Positions 1 through 10,685 of a stretch of DNA of 64,000 bases are shown one piece after another. The notes beneath the pieces are model-generated. The model ran no database searches, was not told the DNA's origin, and saw only the letters and a list, made by a program, of their open reading frames with translations. Source of the stretch: Prochlorococcus marinus str. AS9601 (lineage in GTDB: Bacteria; Cyanobacteriota; Cyanobacteriia; PCC-6307; Cyanobiaceae); assembly GCF_000015645.1 (NCBI RefSeq), contig NC_008816.1, positions 1,488,001-1,552,000 of the forward strand, written 5' to 3'. Made by a program: the position numbers and the translations under genes. The number at the start of each line of letters is the position of its first letter. The stretch's first letter is position 1.

Positions 1-506
1 TCTCTATCAGCATTAATATATTCTAACAATGAAAGATCTTTAAAATATTGAATCAATGGTTCAGTAGTTTTTTTATAAATATCAACTCTTGTTCTAATTG
101 TTTCTTCTGTATCATCTTTTCTCCCCCTTAAAAGCAAACGTTCAATTAGCACTTCTTCTGGAATATCTAAATAAAAGACTACTTCTAAAGGTTGATTTAT
201 TTCAGATAAGACTTCATTCAATGAATCTGCTTGAGATAAATTTCTTGGGTAACCATCTAGAATCCAACCGATATTATCCTTAACTAAATTTTGTCTTACT
301 ATCTTTAATACGAGCTCATCACTAACTAGTTCCCCGCGATTCATAATATCTTTTACCTGGATACCAAGGTTAGTATTCATTTCGATTTCTTTTCTTAATA
401 ATTCACCAGTAGAAAGATGTAAGTAAGAAGTAGTTTGACTCAACAATTCCGCTTGAGTCCCTTTCCCTGCTCCAGGAGCTCCTAAAAATAGTAGATGCTT
501 CTTCAT
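1..506 (-). CDS. adk: adenylate kinase (partial, C-terminus beyond left edge)
   Basis: Adenylate kinase makes 2 ADP from ATP and AMP in the cytoplasm. The reading begins [18 protein letters not shown], with the P-loop GAPGAGKG at residues 9-16. Near the left edge it reads [17 protein letters not shown], the short-lid arginine-rich region of this family. About 168 codons are visible and the frame is still open at base 1, so roughly the last 15 residues are probably missing. The ATG overlaps the secY stop by one base (TAATG), which suggests translational coupling at the end of the ribosomal operon. A secY-adk order is standard in bacteria. I am sure of the identity; the end lies outside the window. 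Confidence 0.95.
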   Translation of the reverse strand, partial: MKKHLLFLGAPGAGKGTQAELLSQTTSYLHLSTGELLRKEIEMNTNLGIQVKDIMNRGELVSDELVLKIVRQNLVKDNIGWILDGYPRNLSQADSLNEVLSEINQPLEVVFYLDIPEEVLIERLLLRGRKDDTEETIRTRVDIYKKTTEPLIQYFKDLSLLEYINADR

Positions 507-1825
507 TAATTGTTAATTAGTCCCTCATACCTTTGTGAAATAACATAAGTTTGAATTTGCTTAGCAGTATCTATAGCGACACCCACAAGAATTAGCAAAG
601 AAGTTGCTCCTAAACCTTGAAAGGTCTGAACATTTGTAGCTCTTTCTACTGCTGCTGGGATTATTGCTACCGAACCCAGAAACAATCCTCCCAATAATGT
701 CAACCTATTTTGTATACCTGAAAGGTAATTTGCTGTATTAGTTCCTGGTCTAACTCCTGGTATCGCTACTCCTCCTTTCTTTAAATTTGAAGCTACATCA
801 ACAGGATTGATAGTAAGAGATGCATAAAAATACGAGAACCCCAAAATCAAGGAGAAGAATGTAAGAGCATATGGCCATGGATTAGAAGATCCTGGATTTA
901 AACTACTTGCTAACTTGATTAAGACTGGATTGCCCGTAACATTTGCAATAGTTATAGGTAAAAAGATTAAAGCAGATGCAAATATAATAGGCATTACTCC
1001 TCCTGCATTTAATTTCAAAGGTAAATAACTTTGCCTTGTAGGAAGTAGTGTTGTATTTCCTATCTGCCTTTTTGCACTAACAATAGGAATGCGTCTTGCT
1101 CCCTCTTGAACAAAAATTATCCCAACAATTGTCAGTAAAAATACTCCAAGTAAAACTGCTATACCTAAAACATCTCCTCTATCGCCAGTTTGAGCTTTTT
1201 CAATGGTTGAACTTAGAGCCTTAGGTAAAGTCGAAACAATATTCAAAAAAATCACCAGTGAAGCACCTTGACCTATCCCTTTCTCCGTAATAATTTCACT
1301 AAACCACATTACTAACATTGAACCAGTAACTAAGGCAATGGAGGTTTGTAAAACAAATGTGGTTTCACTTATCCCCTCGATAGCATATTGTCTAAGAATT
1401 AAGGAAAAAATTATACTTTGTAAAAAACCCCATCCTAAAGAAACATATCTAGTTATTTGAGCAATTTTTCTTCTTCCTGCTTCTCCTTCATTTTTTTGCA
1501 AATCTTCAAGAAAAGGCAATGAAGCTGTGAGAAGCTGAATAATAATTGATGCGTTAATAAAGGGTAGTATGCCTAATGCGAATATTCCTAAGGTTGAAAT
1601 TCCTCCTCCTGTAAAAATATCTAAAAAACCTATTAATTGCCCTCCTTGATCTATAAAACTTTTAAAAGCGACCCTATCAATACTAGGCATAGGGATATAT
1701 ATACCAAGTCTTACTAAAAGCAGAAGGCCTAAAGTAGTTAAAACTCTACTCCTTAACTCTTTATTTAAAAATAATTGGGAAAGTATTTCAGAAGCGCTAG
1801 GATTTCTACTTTTGTTGACAAACAT
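506..1825 (-). CDS. secY: preprotein translocase subunit SecY
   Basis: SecY is the pore subunit of the Sec translocon in the plasma and thylakoid membranes. The 439-residue protein has about ten hydrophobic segments. It has the early plug-region pattern [16 protein letters not shown] and the [12 protein letters not shown] segment in the middle, both typical of SecY, and a basic C-terminal cytoplasmic loop before the last helices. Length fits the cyanobacterial family. It follows rplO by 29 bases and overlaps adk by one base, so it is a late cistron of the ribosomal operon. There is a single secY here and no sign of a second translocon. Confidence 0.97.
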   Translation of the reverse strand: MFVNKSRNPSASEILSQLFLNKELRSRVLTTLGLLLLVRLGIYIPMPSIDRVAFKSFIDQGGQLIGFLDIFTGGGISTLGIFALGILPFINASIIIQLLTASLPFLEDLQKNEGEAGRRKIAQITRYVSLGWGFLQSIIFSLILRQYAIEGISETTFVLQTSIALVTGSMLVMWFSEIITEKGIGQGASLVIFLNIVSTLPKALSSTIEKAQTGDRGDVLGIAVLLGVFLLTIVGIIFVQEGARRIPIVSAKRQIGNTTLLPTRQSYLPLKLNAGGVMPIIFASALIFLPITIANVTGNPVLIKLASSLNPGSSNPWPYALTFFSLILGFSYFYASLTINPVDVASNLKKGGVAIPGVRPGTNTANYLSGIQNRLTLLGGLFLGSVAIIPAAVERATNVQTFQGLGATSLLILVGVAIDTAKQIQTYVISQRYEGLINN

Positions 1826-1854
1826 TTTAAAGCTTACCTAAATTTTTACTAAAT

Positions 1855-2313
1855 TTATTTATTATTTATAAGCTCGCAGGATCCGCCTGCGTCCTCAATT
1901 TTTTGTTTTGCAACTTTTGTAAATGAATGAGCTTGGACTTTTAGCTTTACATTAATTTTTCCATTACCAAGGATTTTTAAAGGAAATTTTGGTTTGAAAA
2001 TTAATCCCTTCTTAACTAGTGAGTCAATGTTAACTGTATCGTTATCTTTGAAATCATTTAATTTTTCTAAATTAATTATGGAAAAGTTCTTTTGATTAAT
2101 TATTTCAAAGTGCTTTAATTTTGGAACTCTTCTATATAGAGGCATTTGGCCACCTTCAAAACCTGGACGTGTAGGTCTTCCGGAACGTGACTTTTGTCCT
2201 CTCATTCCAAAACCACATGATGCACCCTGACCGGCTGCGATACCTCTACCCTTTCTTAATTTTTTCTTTCTCGAGCCAGAGTTTGATTTAAGTGTATTTA
2301 GTGTTGAAGTCAT
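1855..2313 (-). CDS. rplO: 50S ribosomal protein L15
   Basis: L15 is a large-subunit assembly protein. The product has the basic glycine-rich N-terminus ([26 protein letters not shown]) and the [18 protein letters not shown] segment typical of the family. An in-frame TTG at 2322 would add three residues, but that codon overlaps the rpsE stop. The ATG at 2313, five bases after the rpsE stop, gives 152 residues and the usual MTSTLNTL start, so I prefer it. It lies between rpsE and secY; rpmD (L30), found here in many other bacteria, is absent, as in other cyanobacteria. Confidence 0.95.
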   Translation of the reverse strand: MTSTLNTLKSNSGSRKKKLRKGRGIAAGQGASCGFGMRGQKSRSGRPTRPGFEGGQMPLYRRVPKLKHFEIINQKNFSIINLEKLNDFKDNDTVNIDSLVKKGLIFKPKFPLKILGNGKINVKLKVQAHSFTKVAKQKIEDAGGSCELINNK

Positions 2314-2318
2314 AATTT

Positions 2319-2939
2319 TCAAGAATAGAGCTGTTCAAGTGAGATGCCTCTCTCCCTTGAAACAGATTTGTGTGTTCTTAATTGAGAAAGAGCTACCATA
2401 GCAGCTCTTGCATTATTCAAAGGTGTTTTACTGCCCAGTCTTTTTGCCAAGACATTTTTTATACCAGCTAATTCTAAAACCGTTCTAATTGAACCGCCAG
2501 CAATTACACCTGTACCTGGAGCGGCAGGCCTAATCAGCACGTTTGCCGCACCATCACTACCTAAAGATAAAGTTGGAATTGAATTATTTGGCGTTAATGG
2601 AACTCTGACAAGATTCTTTTTACCATCTGAAACTCCCTTTCTAACTGCACCAATGACATCACCAGCTTTACCAACCCCAACTCCGACTTGACCTTTTTCA
2701 TTACCAACGACAACTATTGCTCTAAAACTCATTTTTTTTCCACCCTTAACAGTCTTAGAAACACGTCGAATTTGAACAACCCTTTCTTGCCAATCAGAAT
2801 CTCTCTCTAGATTTTTTGAATCACCTCTTCTATTTCTTTTGCGATCATTACGATTATTCTTTTTTTGTTCTACTGGCGTAGCTGCAGGAACATTATCGTT
2901 CTTGGATTGAATTTCTTGTTTTGTTGGAGTGTCAGTCAT
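2319..2939 (-). CDS. rpsE: 30S ribosomal protein S5
   Basis: S5 acts in translational fidelity and 30S assembly. The 206-residue product has a charged, low-complexity N-terminal extension of about 50 residues ([16 protein letters not shown]). It is followed by the S5 double-stranded-RNA-like domain ([21 protein letters not shown]) and the C-terminal [19 protein letters not shown] block. The extension is longer than in E. coli S5 but usual in marine picocyanobacteria. It is 13 bases downstream of rplR. Confidence 0.96.
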   Translation of the reverse strand: MTDTPTKQEIQSKNDNVPAATPVEQKKNNRNDRKRNRRGDSKNLERDSDWQERVVQIRRVSKTVKGGKKMSFRAIVVVGNEKGQVGVGVGKAGDVIGAVRKGVSDGKKNLVRVPLTPNNSIPTLSLGSDGAANVLIRPAAPGTGVIAGGSIRTVLELAGIKNVLAKRLGSKTPLNNARAAMVALSQLRTHKSVSRERGISLEQLYS

Positions 2940-2952
2940 AGTAAAAAAAAAG

Positions 2953-3321
2953 TTAGAATTCTAGGCCAGCTTCGCGGGCAGCATCTGCAAGTGCCTTTAC
3001 TCTCCCGTGATATAAATTACCTCCACGGTCAAAAATTACTTGCTTAATACCTTTTTTTATCGCTCTCTTTGCTAATAATTTTCCAACAATGGAAGAAGAG
3101 TTACAATCAGATGGTAATTTCTCAGATTTTTCTTTTAGTTCTTTATCAACAGTTGAAGCTGAGCAAATAGTTGTTTGAGCGCTATCATCAATAACCTGAG
3201 CATAAATATGATTATTAGAGCGATAAACAGACAATCTTGGACGCGTTGCATCTCCAATTAAGTATCTCCTTAATCTTCTATGCCTTTTTTGGGTTTGTAA
3301 TTTCCTGGAAAGTTTGGTCAT
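2953..3321 (-). CDS. rplR: 50S ribosomal protein L18
   Basis: L18 binds 5S rRNA in the central protuberance together with L5. The 122-residue protein has the basic N-terminus ([12 protein letters not shown]), the [20 protein letters not shown] strand pair and the C-terminal [23 protein letters not shown] signature. Length is normal. It lies between rplF and rpsE in the expected order. Confidence 0.97.
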   Translation of the reverse strand: MTKLSRKLQTQKRHRRLRRYLIGDATRPRLSVYRSNNHIYAQVIDDSAQTTICSASTVDKELKEKSEKLPSDCNSSSIVGKLLAKRAIKKGIKQVIFDRGGNLYHGRVKALADAAREAGLEF

Positions 3322-3335
3322 TTTTTTAATTGGAA

Positions 3336-3875
3336 TTATTTTTTGCCAGATTTACCAGCTTTTCTGAGAATTCTCTCATCATGATATTTAATTCCTTTAC
3401 CTTTGTATGGCTCTGGAGGTCTAATTGATCTGATTTTTGCTGCTTCATTGCCAACAATTTCCTTATCAATTCCAGATACGGTAACGTTTGTATTACTCTC
3501 AACTTTGTATGTTATACCATCAGGGGGGATCATTTCTACAGGATGACTATATCCTGCACTAACAACTAAATTTTTTCCTTTGACTTGTGCTCTTGATCCA
3601 ACGCCAACAATTTCTAGTTTCTTTGAAAAACCTTGAGTAACCCCTTCAACCATATTTGCAATTAAAGCCCTACATAAACCATGTCTCTGCCTTGAATGTA
3701 TTTTGGTTGTGGTAGGACTTACGACAACAGTATTATCTTTTTTATCAAAACTAACACCCTCAGGCATGAGACGTTTTAACTCACCCTTTGGGCCCTTAAC
3801 TGTAACTGTTAATCCATCAAAATCAACTGTAACTTTCTCTGGAATAAGTACTGGTGTTTTTCCGATTCTTGACAT
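3336..3875 (-). CDS. rplF: 50S ribosomal protein L6
   Basis: L6 is a two-domain large-subunit protein near the sarcin-ricin loop. The 179-residue product starts [12 protein letters not shown] and has the family C-terminal signature ([16 protein letters not shown]) followed by a basic tail. Length and domain duplication are normal. It sits 12 bases downstream of rpsH and 14 bases upstream of rplR. Confidence 0.97.
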   Translation of the reverse strand: MSRIGKTPVLIPEKVTVDFDGLTVTVKGPKGELKRLMPEGVSFDKKDNTVVVSPTTTKIHSRQRHGLCRALIANMVEGVTQGFSKKLEIVGVGSRAQVKGKNLVVSAGYSHPVEMIPPDGITYKVESNTNVTVSGIDKEIVGNEAAKIRSIRPPEPYKGKGIKYHDERILRKAGKSGKK

Positions 3876-3887
3876 GACTAATTCTCC

Positions 3888-4289
3888 TTAATAAACATAG
3901 CAGAGGACTTCGCCGCCAATGCCTTGCTTTCTAGCATCGCGATCACTCATAACGCCTTTAGAAGTTGATATTATGGCAACTCCAAGACCTCCAAGAACTT
4001 TTGGTAAACCTCTAGTATTTTTATATATTCTCAAACCAGGTTTACTAACTCTTTGCATAGATCGAATAGTAGGAAATTTGTTTTTTCCACTATATTTGAG
4101 GCCGAGTATTATTTGTGATTTATAACCTTCACCTTCCTCATTAATGTCAGAAATGAACCCCTCTTTTTGAAGTACTTTAGCGATACTTAAGGACATTTTT
4201 GAACCTGGGATTGTTGTGGTTGTATGCTTTTTTTGACTCGCATTTCTAATTCGAGTTAGCATATCTGAAATAGGATCGTGATTTGACAT
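3888..4289 (-). CDS. rpsH: 30S ribosomal protein S8
   Basis: S8 is a primary 16S rRNA-binding protein and, in E. coli, the translational repressor of the spc operon. The 133-residue product starts [18 protein letters not shown] and ends with the S8 signature region ([27 protein letters not shown]). rpsN (S14), which precedes rpsH in many bacteria, is absent here, as is usual in cyanobacteria. Whether this S8 autoregulates is unknown; a hairpin upstream of rplE is listed separately as a candidate target. Confidence 0.97.
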   Translation of the reverse strand: MSNHDPISDMLTRIRNASQKKHTTTTIPGSKMSLSIAKVLQKEGFISDINEEGEGYKSQIILGLKYSGKNKFPTIRSMQRVSKPGLRIYKNTRGLPKVLGGLGVAIISTSKGVMSDRDARKQGIGGEVLCYVY

Positions 4290-4298
4290 AGTTTTAAT

Positions 4299-4838
4299 TT
4301 AATTCTTACTAAAAGGCATTCCTAACTCCTGCAAAAGAGCTTTACCTTCTTGATCTGATTTTGCACTAGTGACAATAGTTATATCCATACCTCTTATTGA
4401 ATCTATTTTATCAAAAGAGATTTCAGGAAAAATCAATTGCTCTTTCACGCCAACGGTGTAATTACCTCTCCCATCAAAACTTTTTGGATTAACTCCCCTA
4501 AAGTCTCTTATTCTTGGTAAAGCTAGATTTATAAATCTCTCCAAAAAGGAATACATCCTGTCTCCTCTCAAAGTTACAGTACAACCAATAGGCATGCCCT
4601 CACGAATTTTAAAACCCGCGATAGCTTTTTTGGCCCTAGTTACTAAAGCCTTTTGTCCTGTAATTGTTGCCATTTCATTTAAAGAGGCTTCAAGAGCTTT
4701 CGAATTCGAAGCTGCTTCACCAAGACCTCTGTTAACGTTGACTTTGACAACTTTTGGTACTTGATGAATATTTTTAAGGCCAAGATCCTTTAAAAGTTTT
4801 GGTCTTATTGATTCTTTGTAGCGATTTTTTAGAGTCAT
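4299..4838 (-). CDS. rplE: 50S ribosomal protein L5
   Basis: L5 binds 5S rRNA and contacts P-site tRNA. The 179-residue product has the [13 protein letters not shown] and [14 protein letters not shown] blocks and the [10 protein letters not shown] region typical of L5. Its start is preceded by the only sizeable gap in the operon (about 74 bases to the rplX stop), which contains a perfect 7-bp hairpin 12 bases from the ATG. The rest of the operon is nearly gapless, so this cistron may be controlled separately. Confidence 0.97.
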   Translation of the reverse strand: MTLKNRYKESIRPKLLKDLGLKNIHQVPKVVKVNVNRGLGEAASNSKALEASLNEMATITGQKALVTRAKKAIAGFKIREGMPIGCTVTLRGDRMYSFLERFINLALPRIRDFRGVNPKSFDGRGNYTVGVKEQLIFPEISFDKIDSIRGMDITIVTSAKSDQEGKALLQELGMPFSKN

Positions 4839-4849
4839 AATTTTTTGTT

Positions 4850-4871
4850 AATTCTGGTCTTTGTCAGAATT
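4850..4871 (-). promoter_or_regulatory. hairpin in the rplX-rplE gap
   Basis: On the coding strand AATTCTG and CAGAATT pair perfectly (7 bp) around the loop ACAAAGAC, and the stem can be extended by two pairs including a wobble. It ends 12 bases before the rplE ATG, inside the operon's single large spacer. It could be a translational operator, a processing site or an attenuator; the sequence does not say which. There is no U-run, so a Rho-independent terminator is unlikely. Confidence 0.45.
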
Positions 4872-4912
4872 GATAAATTAGAAAAAGTTGAAATCTAGTT
4901 TCTGATGAAAAA

Positions 4913-5269
4913 TTAATCAATTACTTCACCAGTTTTCTTCAATCTTCTTTTCTTAACCCCCTCTTTATCAATAAAGTATTCAATCTTACTTGTAAGATTT
5001 TTATCCTTTGAAAAAAACATTACATTTGATGCATGTAAAGATGCTTCTTCTGTAAGAATTCTTCCAGTTTCTCCTTCCTGAGTTGGTTTTACATGTTTGG
5101 TCCTAAGGTTAATTCCCTTTACAACTACTCTATTTTCAAGAGGGATAGTTTTTAAAACTTCTCCAGTTTTCCCTTTGTCCTTTCCATTAATTACTTTTAC
5201 CAAATCTCCAGTTTTGATTCTCATTTTTATTCTCTGGAAATTTTTCTTTTGCTTTAATGAATCCAACAT
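4913..5269 (-). CDS. rplX: 50S ribosomal protein L24
   Basis: L24 is an assembly initiator of the 50S subunit. The conserved KOW-type core [19 protein letters not shown] starts at residue 16, after a short N-terminal extension ([15 protein letters not shown]). The first ATG directly abuts the rplN stop; the internal ATG at 5224 would give the shorter form seen in most bacteria. I keep the long form because the spacing with rplN is perfect and I recall 118-residue L24 proteins in Prochlorococcus, but start choice is open. Confidence 0.93.
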   Translation of the reverse strand: MLDSLKQKKNFQRIKMRIKTGDLVKVINGKDKGKTGEVLKTIPLENRVVVKGINLRTKHVKPTQEGETGRILTEEASLHASNVMFFSKDKNLTSKIEYFIDKEGVKKRRLKKTGEVID

Positions 5270-5635
5270 TTAAATCACCTCCGGAGCAAGAGAAACAATC
5301 TTTGTATAATTTTTATCCCGCAGTTCTCTAGCTACAGGACCAAAGACTCTAGTACCTTTTGGATTCTTATCTTCATTAATCAATACTGCCGCATTGTCAT
5401 CAAATCTGATTGAATTACCAGTATTTCTTCTTAAGGTTGCTTTAGTTCTGACGATAACAGCTTTAACAACTTCAGATTTCTTGACTCCCATGTTAGGCAG
5501 AGCATCTTTTACAGTTGCTACGATTACATCCCCGACATGTGCATACCTTCTATTTGAACCTAAAACCCTAATACATTGGAGTCTTTTTGCTCCGCTATTA
5601 TCGGCAACTGTTAAATAAGTTTCTTGTTGAATCAT
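5270..5635 (-). CDS. rplN: 50S ribosomal protein L14
   Basis: L14 is a small beta-barrel protein at the subunit interface, contacting 16S rRNA. The 121-residue product starts [19 protein letters not shown] and has the family pattern [22 protein letters not shown] in slightly modified form, with the [11 protein letters not shown] block near the end. It overlaps rpsQ by four bases (ATGA) and is followed at once by rplX. Confidence 0.97.
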
Positions 5636-5898
5636 TTTTTAACCTCCTTAGCCTGACTTGTTTTATTGAGAATCTCTTCTATAGCCCATCTTTTATGAGC
5701 ACTAAGCGGTCTAGTTTCTCTAATTTTAACTCGATCACCTAAAACGCATGTATTTTCTGGATCATGCGCCTTATATCGAGTAGTTCTACTTACAATTTTT
5801 TTATAAGTGGGATGTGGATATCTGTTAATAACAGCAACAACAACTGTTTTATCCATTTTGTCGCTGACAACAGTACCAATTCTTTCTTTAAGTGCCAT
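5632..5898 (-). CDS. rpsQ: 30S ribosomal protein S17
   Basis: S17 is an OB-fold 16S rRNA-binding protein. The 88-residue product has [20 protein letters not shown] at the start and the [18 protein letters not shown] signature. Length is normal. It lies nine bases after rpmC and overlaps the rplN start by four bases. Confidence 0.97.
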
Positions 5899-5907
5899 AA
5901 CTAATAA

Positions 5908-6126
5908 TTAATCAGGAGTTGTTTGAGAAGCAGATTGATTCTTACTGAGAGTGAGTAATTGCGCAACTTGTTTCTTGATAATTTTAAATTTATGAGTTTC
6001 ATTGAGCTGTCTTGTAGCTTGCTTGAATCTCAAGTCAAAAAGATCTTTTCTTAATTGGTCAATCTTTTCAGTAATTTGTTCAGAATTTAATTTTTTAAAT
6101 TCCTTAAGTGACTCTGAGTTTTTCAT
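5908..6126 (-). CDS. rpmC: 50S ribosomal protein L29
   Basis: L29 is a small helical protein near the peptide exit tunnel and the trigger factor docking site. The 72-residue product shows the helical-hairpin pattern ([24 protein letters not shown]) typical of L29. It overlaps the rplP stop by four bases. The tail after residue 60 is serine/threonine-rich and not conserved. Confidence 0.95.
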   Translation of the reverse strand: MKNSESLKEFKKLNSEQITEKIDQLRKDLFDLRFKQATRQLNETHKFKIIKKQVAQLLTLSKNQSASQTTPD

Positions 6127-6605
6127 TGTTTAACCTCCTCTTGAGATTTTTTACTATCTTTTGTATTTTCTTGGGAGGAATTTTCTAGATTTTTATCAAT
6201 TGAGATAAATTTAGTTTTTACAGGAAGTTTATATTGAGCCAGACGCATAGCTTCCTTTGCAGTTTCCTCAGTGATATCCTCACCACCCATTTCAAAAAGT
6301 ATTCTTCCAGGTTTTACAACTGCGACCCAAAACTCTGGATTACCTTTACCAGAACCCATTCTGGTTTCGGCAGGTCTCATGGTTACGGGTTTATCAGGAA
6401 ATATTCTTATCCAGATTTGACCACCACGTTTGATATATCTAGTCATAGCTCTTCTGCTTGCTTCAATCTGACGTGCAGTTACCCAGCCACAGTCTTGAGC
6501 TTGGAGAGCAAATTGACCGAATGCAATAGTATTTCCTTTTGAGGCTACACCCCTCATTCTGCCTCTATGTTGTTTACGGAATTTAGTACGTTTTGGACTA
6601 AGCAT
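6123..6605 (-). CDS. rplP: 50S ribosomal protein L16
   Basis: L16 helps to form the A-site and peptidyl-transferase surroundings. The product starts [19 protein letters not shown] and contains [19 protein letters not shown], the family signature. Its 160 residues exceed the usual 137 or so because of a charged, low-complexity C-terminal tail of about 20 residues ([19 protein letters not shown]). It is preceded by rpsC and overlaps rpmC. Confidence 0.97.
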   Translation of the reverse strand: MLSPKRTKFRKQHRGRMRGVASKGNTIAFGQFALQAQDCGWVTARQIEASRRAMTRYIKRGGQIWIRIFPDKPVTMRPAETRMGSGKGNPEFWVAVVKPGRILFEMGGEDITEETAKEAMRLAQYKLPVKTKFISIDKNLENSSQENTKDSKKSQEEVKQ

Positions 6606-6616
6606 TTTTATACCTC

Positions 6617-7348
6617 CTATGAATTCTCATTTGAACGATCCTCAAATTGCTGAGGTCTTCTACTAGCTTTCCTCTTAGGGCTCGCACCCACAGGGATGGT
6701 TTGTTCTTCTTTAGGGAGAACTTCGCCTTTGAAAACCCAAACTTTAATGCCTAGAACACCGTAAGTTGTATTAGCTTCACGTGTTGCGTAGTCAATTTCA
6801 GCTCTCAATGTATGTAAAGGTACTCTACCTTCTCTAGTCCATTCAGTTCTAGCTATTTCAGCACCATTCAACCTTCCACCTACTTGAATTTTGAGACCTA
6901 AAACTCCAGCCCTTTGAGCCCTTTGTAAAGCCATCCTGATAGTTCTTCTAAAAGCGACTCTTTTTTCAAGTTGTTGCGCAATATATTCAGCTAGTAAAAA
7001 AGCATCAGCATCTACACGTTCTACTTCTACAACGTTTATTCTTACTTGCCTTGTTCTATCTCCTATTGTTTTTTGAATGCCAGATCTTAATTCTTCAATC
7101 CCACTCCCTTGTCTTCCAACTATTACTCCGGGTCTTGCTGTTTTTAATTCAAGTTCAAGTTGGTCAGCTTTTCTAGCTATTAAAACATCGCTAATTCCTG
7201 CTGCTCCATATTTTTTTTGTATAAAGGTACGAATTTTAAAATCTTCTTGGAGAAGAATTGGATATGTTTTAGAAGTAGCAAACCACTTAGAGCGATGCTC
7301 TTGTGTAATTCCTAATCTTAGTCCAGAAGGATGTATTTTATGTCCCAT
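6617..7348 (-). CDS. rpsC: 30S ribosomal protein S3
   Basis: S3 lines the mRNA entry channel. The product has [14 protein letters not shown] at the start, a KH type-2 domain ([20 protein letters not shown], residues about 75-95) and the C-terminal [16 protein letters not shown] block. Length 243 is normal for cyanobacteria. Its ATG overlaps the rplV stop by one base. Confidence 0.97.
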   Translation of the reverse strand: MGHKIHPSGLRLGITQEHRSKWFATSKTYPILLQEDFKIRTFIQKKYGAAGISDVLIARKADQLELELKTARPGVIVGRQGSGIEELRSGIQKTIGDRTRQVRINVVEVERVDADAFLLAEYIAQQLEKRVAFRRTIRMALQRAQRAGVLGLKIQVGGRLNGAEIARTEWTREGRVPLHTLRAEIDYATREANTTYGVLGIKVWVFKGEVLPKEEQTIPVGASPKRKASRRPQQFEDRSNENS

Positions 7349-7734
7349 TAGTTTTGTACCTCCGCATTAGTTTCAGTAGGAGCCGATTCAACAGAAATGC
7401 TGATGTGGCAAGTCTGTTTTTTAATTGAAAAAGCTCGACCTTGAGCTCTGGGCCTATACCTTTTCATTACTGGACCACTATTAGCCCATGCAGAAGAAAT
7501 AACTAAGGTGGATGGATCCATTCCAAGGTTATGTTCTGCATTGGCAACAGCAGATCTTAGAACTTTAGTTATGGGGTCTGTAGATCTGTAAGGCATAAAT
7601 TCCAACATAATCAATGCATCTCTATAAGACCTACCCCTTATCTGATCCAAAACTCTTCTCACTTTAGAGGCCGATCCGCGAACGTAATTCCCATGAGCAA
7701 TTGCTTTTTTTGTTGTTTCAGGTGTTTTTGTCAT
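7348..7734 (-). CDS. rplV: 50S ribosomal protein L22
   Basis: L22 lines the peptide exit tunnel. The 128-residue product has the [21 protein letters not shown]-terminal region and the extended-hairpin sequence [20 protein letters not shown] that reaches into the tunnel. It overlaps the rpsS stop by four bases and the rpsC start by one, indicating tight coupling. Confidence 0.97.
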
Positions 7735-8009
7735 GATTTTGCTCCTTTCTTATCTCTTATATGACCTCGGTAAGTGCGTGTAGGAGCAAATTCACCAAGT
7801 TTATGACCAATCATTTGTTCAGTAATAAATACTGGAATGTGAGTTTTGCCATTATGTACGGCGATTGTGTGACCAATCATTAAAGGTAAAATCGTAGAGG
7901 ATCTTGACCAAGTTTTGATAACAGACTTGTCATTATCAGTATTTTGTTTTTCTACCTTCTTGAGCAGGCTATCTGCTATAAAAGGTCCTTTTTTTAGTGA
8001 ACGTCCCAT
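7731..8009 (-). CDS. rpsS: 30S ribosomal protein S19
   Basis: S19 binds the 30S head and contacts S13. The true product starts [16 protein letters not shown] at the ATG at 8009 and has 92 residues. The frame stays open further upstream to 8102, but that part would overlap the rplB coding region and is not S19-like, so I reject it. The signature [16 protein letters not shown] is near the C-terminus. It lies 37 bases downstream of rplB. Confidence 0.97.
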
Positions 8010-8046
8010 GATTATGTAATAGAAATTGAAATAATAAATGAAGTAA

Positions 8047-8910
8047 TCAAGAGTCTCTTCCTCCTCTACTCCTCTTAGAAACACGACGGCGTCTTCGAAC
8101 AACTAATTTATTACTTGGTTTGTTCTTTTTACGTGTCTTTAGTCCAAGAGCTGGCTTACCCCATGGAGTAACTGGGCCTGCTCTACCAATTGGTGCTTTT
8201 CCCTCTCCTCCTCCATGTGGATGATCACATGGGTTCATTACACTACCTCTTACTTGAGGCCTTCTTCCAAGCCATCTTCTTCTGCCTGCTTTACCTAAAC
8301 TAGTATTTCTTATTTCAGAATTACCTACTTCACCAAGAGTTGCGTAGCATTCTTTTCTTACAAGTCTTACCTCAGTAGATGGGAGTTTTAAAGCGACATA
8401 ATCTCCCTCTTTTGCCATAACTTGAGCACTAGCTCCTGCGGATCTAACCATTTGAGCGCCCCTACCTGCGTATAACTCAACACAATGAACACTAGATCCT
8501 AATGGCATAACAGAAAGCGGCATTGCATTTCCATCTTCAATTGGAACACTTTCTCCAGAAATGACATTTTGTCCGACTTTTACTCCTGCTGGAGCGATAA
8601 TATATCTTTTCTCTCCATCTTCATAAAATAAAAGTGCCAACCTTGCATTTCTATGAGGATCGTAGTGTATAGCTGCAACTTTAGCGTTGATATTTCTTTT
8701 ATCTCTTCTAAAGTCGACCAATCTATATTGCCTTTTGTGACCACCTCCACGATGACGACAAGTGATAACTCCACGATTATTCCTGCCTTTAACTCTATGT
8801 TTTGAAACTATCAATGATCTTTCAGGTTTTGCACTTGTGATTTCACTAAAGTCAGTAACTACTCTCTGCCTAGTGCCAGGTGTATAAGGTTTAAATTTAC
8901 GTATTGCCAT
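8047..8910 (-). CDS. rplB: 50S ribosomal protein L2
   Basis: L2 is essential for subunit association and peptidyl transferase activity. The 287-residue product has the RNA-binding domain ([21 protein letters not shown]). It also has the highly conserved [19 protein letters not shown] loop, which contains the histidine associated with activity. The C-terminus is basic ([16 protein letters not shown]). Length is typical. It sits between rplW and rpsS. Confidence 0.98.
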
Positions 8911-8922
8911 GATTAAAACTCC

Positions 8923-9225
8923 TTAAGATTCTGGAAATAGTTGGATTTTGTCTCCTTCAGCAAGACGTACAATTGCCTTCTTGACCTGAGAACGTTTACC
9001 GGAAAATTTCCCGACTCTTCTTGTTCTCCTAGGAGGATTCATAGTGTTAACTCCTATGACTTTAACACTGAACAAGGCTTCAACAGCTGCCTTTATTTGT
9101 GGTTTAGCCGCTCTATGATCTACTTCGAAAGTGTATTGGTTAAGATCTAATGCATTTGTAGCTTTTTCAGTAATAACTGGCTTTCGTATTACATCGGCTA
9201 AACGAGAATCGAATAATTTACTCAT
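8923..9225 (-). CDS. rplW: 50S ribosomal protein L23
   Basis: L23 sits at the tunnel exit and docks trigger factor and SRP. The 100-residue product has [20 protein letters not shown] at the start, followed by the [20 protein letters not shown] strand-loop region typical of the family. It overlaps the rplD stop by four bases. Confidence 0.97.
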   Translation of the reverse strand: MSKLFDSRLADVIRKPVITEKATNALDLNQYTFEVDHRAAKPQIKAAVEALFSVKVIGVNTMNPPRRTRRVGKFSGKRSQVKKAIVRLAEGDKIQLFPES

Positions 9226-9854
9226 GATGCATAAACCTCCTGAATTTTATCTATCGCTGATTGACCTATTACCAATTTATTGGCATTGAGAATATCAAAT
9301 ACATTTAATTGATCGGCGGCGATTAATTTTACTTTCTCAATGTTATTAATGGATTTTTTTATAATATCGGAAGGGCTATCAAGAATAACCAAAACTTTTT
9401 CAGTTTTTTGTATACCTAATCGAGCAAGGCCATTGATGATATCACTTGTTTTAGGCTGCTTTAAAGTAGATCCAAAATCTTCAACAGCCTTCATATCAGA
9501 TACTCTGGACATAAGAGCTGTTCTAAGAGCTAATCTACGTTCCTTACGATTCATATCAAGATTGTAAGAACGTGGCTTCGGTCCAAAAATAATTCCACCG
9601 CCAGGTCTCAAAGGTGTCCTTATTGATCCTTGACGAGCTCTTCCTGTACCTTTTTGTTTGTATGGCTTTCTACCGCCCCCGCGCACTTCAGATCTTGTCA
9701 AAGTTGAGGCTGTCCCCTGTCTTTTATTTGCTAACTGTCTAAGGACTGCTCTATGGATTAAGTCTGCCGAAGAAGTTTCTTTAGCAACTGCTAAATCAAG
9801 AGAAACTTTGCCTGATTTTTTACCATCCCACTTAAGAGTTTCAAGTGTTGTCAT
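9222..9854 (-). CDS. rplD: 50S ribosomal protein L4
   Basis: L4 contacts the exit tunnel and, in E. coli, represses its own operon. The 210-residue product has the tunnel-loop sequence [19 protein letters not shown] and the [20 protein letters not shown] block. It overlaps rplC and rplW by four bases each. Whether it autoregulates here is unknown; the operon leader has hairpins listed separately. Confidence 0.97.
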   Translation of the reverse strand: MTTLETLKWDGKKSGKVSLDLAVAKETSSADLIHRAVLRQLANKRQGTASTLTRSEVRGGGRKPYKQKGTGRARQGSIRTPLRPGGGIIFGPKPRSYNLDMNRKERRLALRTALMSRVSDMKAVEDFGSTLKQPKTSDIINGLARLGIQKTEKVLVILDSPSDIIKKSINNIEKVKLIAADQLNVFDILNANKLVIGQSAIDKIQEVYAS

Positions 9855-10504
9855 GATTTTTCACCTCCTTTTTTGCCTACGACATTATTTGGCTTAATGT
9901 TTATTATTGAGCCTGGCTTACCTGGGACAGAACCCTTTACTACAAGCAAATTTTTCTGATCATCAATTTTTAGAACTAACAAACCTTTAGTAGTAATCTG
10001 TTTTCCTCCATATCTTCCTGCCATTCTTTTTCCAGGATAAATTCTGCCTGGAGTTGTTCCTGCTCCTGTAGATCCAGGTGCTCTATGATTTTTTGAACCA
10101 TGACTCATAGGACCTCTGCTAAAACCATGTCTTTTCTGGTAACCTGCAAAACCTCTACCCATAGATTTGCCACTGATATCAACTTTTTGACCAACCTCAA
10201 AGTTTTTTACAGTTATTTGTTTTCCGATTTCATAAGATGAAGTTTCTTCAACCCTATATTCTTTCAAATGCTTTAAAAGTTCTTCACCTGATTTCAATAA
10301 GTGTCCCTTTTCAGGTTTGCTTAAATGCTTCTCTTTGGACAAGCCATAACCTATCTGAACAGCGGTATAACCATCCAAAGCAGTTGTTTTCAATTGAGTG
10401 ACGCGGCAAGGACCAGCCTCTATAAGAGTAACTGGTACCGAATTACCTTTATCATCGAAAAGTTGGGACATGCCCAATTTCTTTCCTAAAATTCCAATAG
10501 ACAT
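9851..10504 (-). CDS. rplC: 50S ribosomal protein L3
   Basis: L3 is an early 50S assembly protein. The 217-residue product starts [20 protein letters not shown] and has the signature region [22 protein letters not shown]. It is the first cistron of the operon: rpsJ (S10), which heads this operon in many bacteria, is not upstream. In cyanobacteria rpsJ is usually placed with the tufA cluster. The promoter should lie in the 279-bp divergent region shared with ndhN. Confidence 0.97.
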   Translation of the reverse strand: MSIGILGKKLGMSQLFDDKGNSVPVTLIEAGPCRVTQLKTTALDGYTAVQIGYGLSKEKHLSKPEKGHLLKSGEELLKHLKEYRVEETSSYEIGKQITVKNFEVGQKVDISGKSMGRGFAGYQKRHGFSRGPMSHGSKNHRAPGSTGAGTTPGRIYPGKRMAGRYGGKQITTKGLLVLKIDDQKNLLVVKGSVPGKPGSIINIKPNNVVGKKGGEKS

Positions 10505-10648
10505 AAGACTAAGTTAGGCTAGCTCGTAATAATTTTTCAATTATCTAAACCCTTCAGTTATTAAGGTGAAGTTAATCAAAAAACAATTAGTAAGGTTGAG
10601 ACTTATCTGAAAATCTAGATAGTTTCTCCTGGGATAAACCCACCTGAG

Positions 10649-10671
10649 TTTTTTAACGAAACGCTAAAAAA
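10649..10671. repeat. inverted repeat in the ribosomal operon leader
   Basis: TTTTTTAACG and CGCTAAAAAA pair over 10 bp with one wobble around an AAA loop. Read on the minus strand it would be a hairpin in the rplC leader about 145 bases before the ATG. Because it is flanked by A and T runs in both directions it could also act as a weak bidirectional terminator. Confidence 0.4.
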
Positions 10672-10685
10672 TGTGAAATTTTCAG

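Noticed and set aside
98-283. Plus-strand frame opposite adk
   Set aside because: Shadow of the adenylate kinase frame, which is clearly coding on the minus strand.
6234-6542. 102-codon plus-strand frame opposite rplP
   Set aside because: Composition mirrors the ribosomal gene on the other strand; no independent evidence.
8010-8102. N-terminal extension of S19 by 31 residues
   Set aside because: It overlaps rplB and is not S19-like; [10 protein letters not shown] at 8009 is the universal start.
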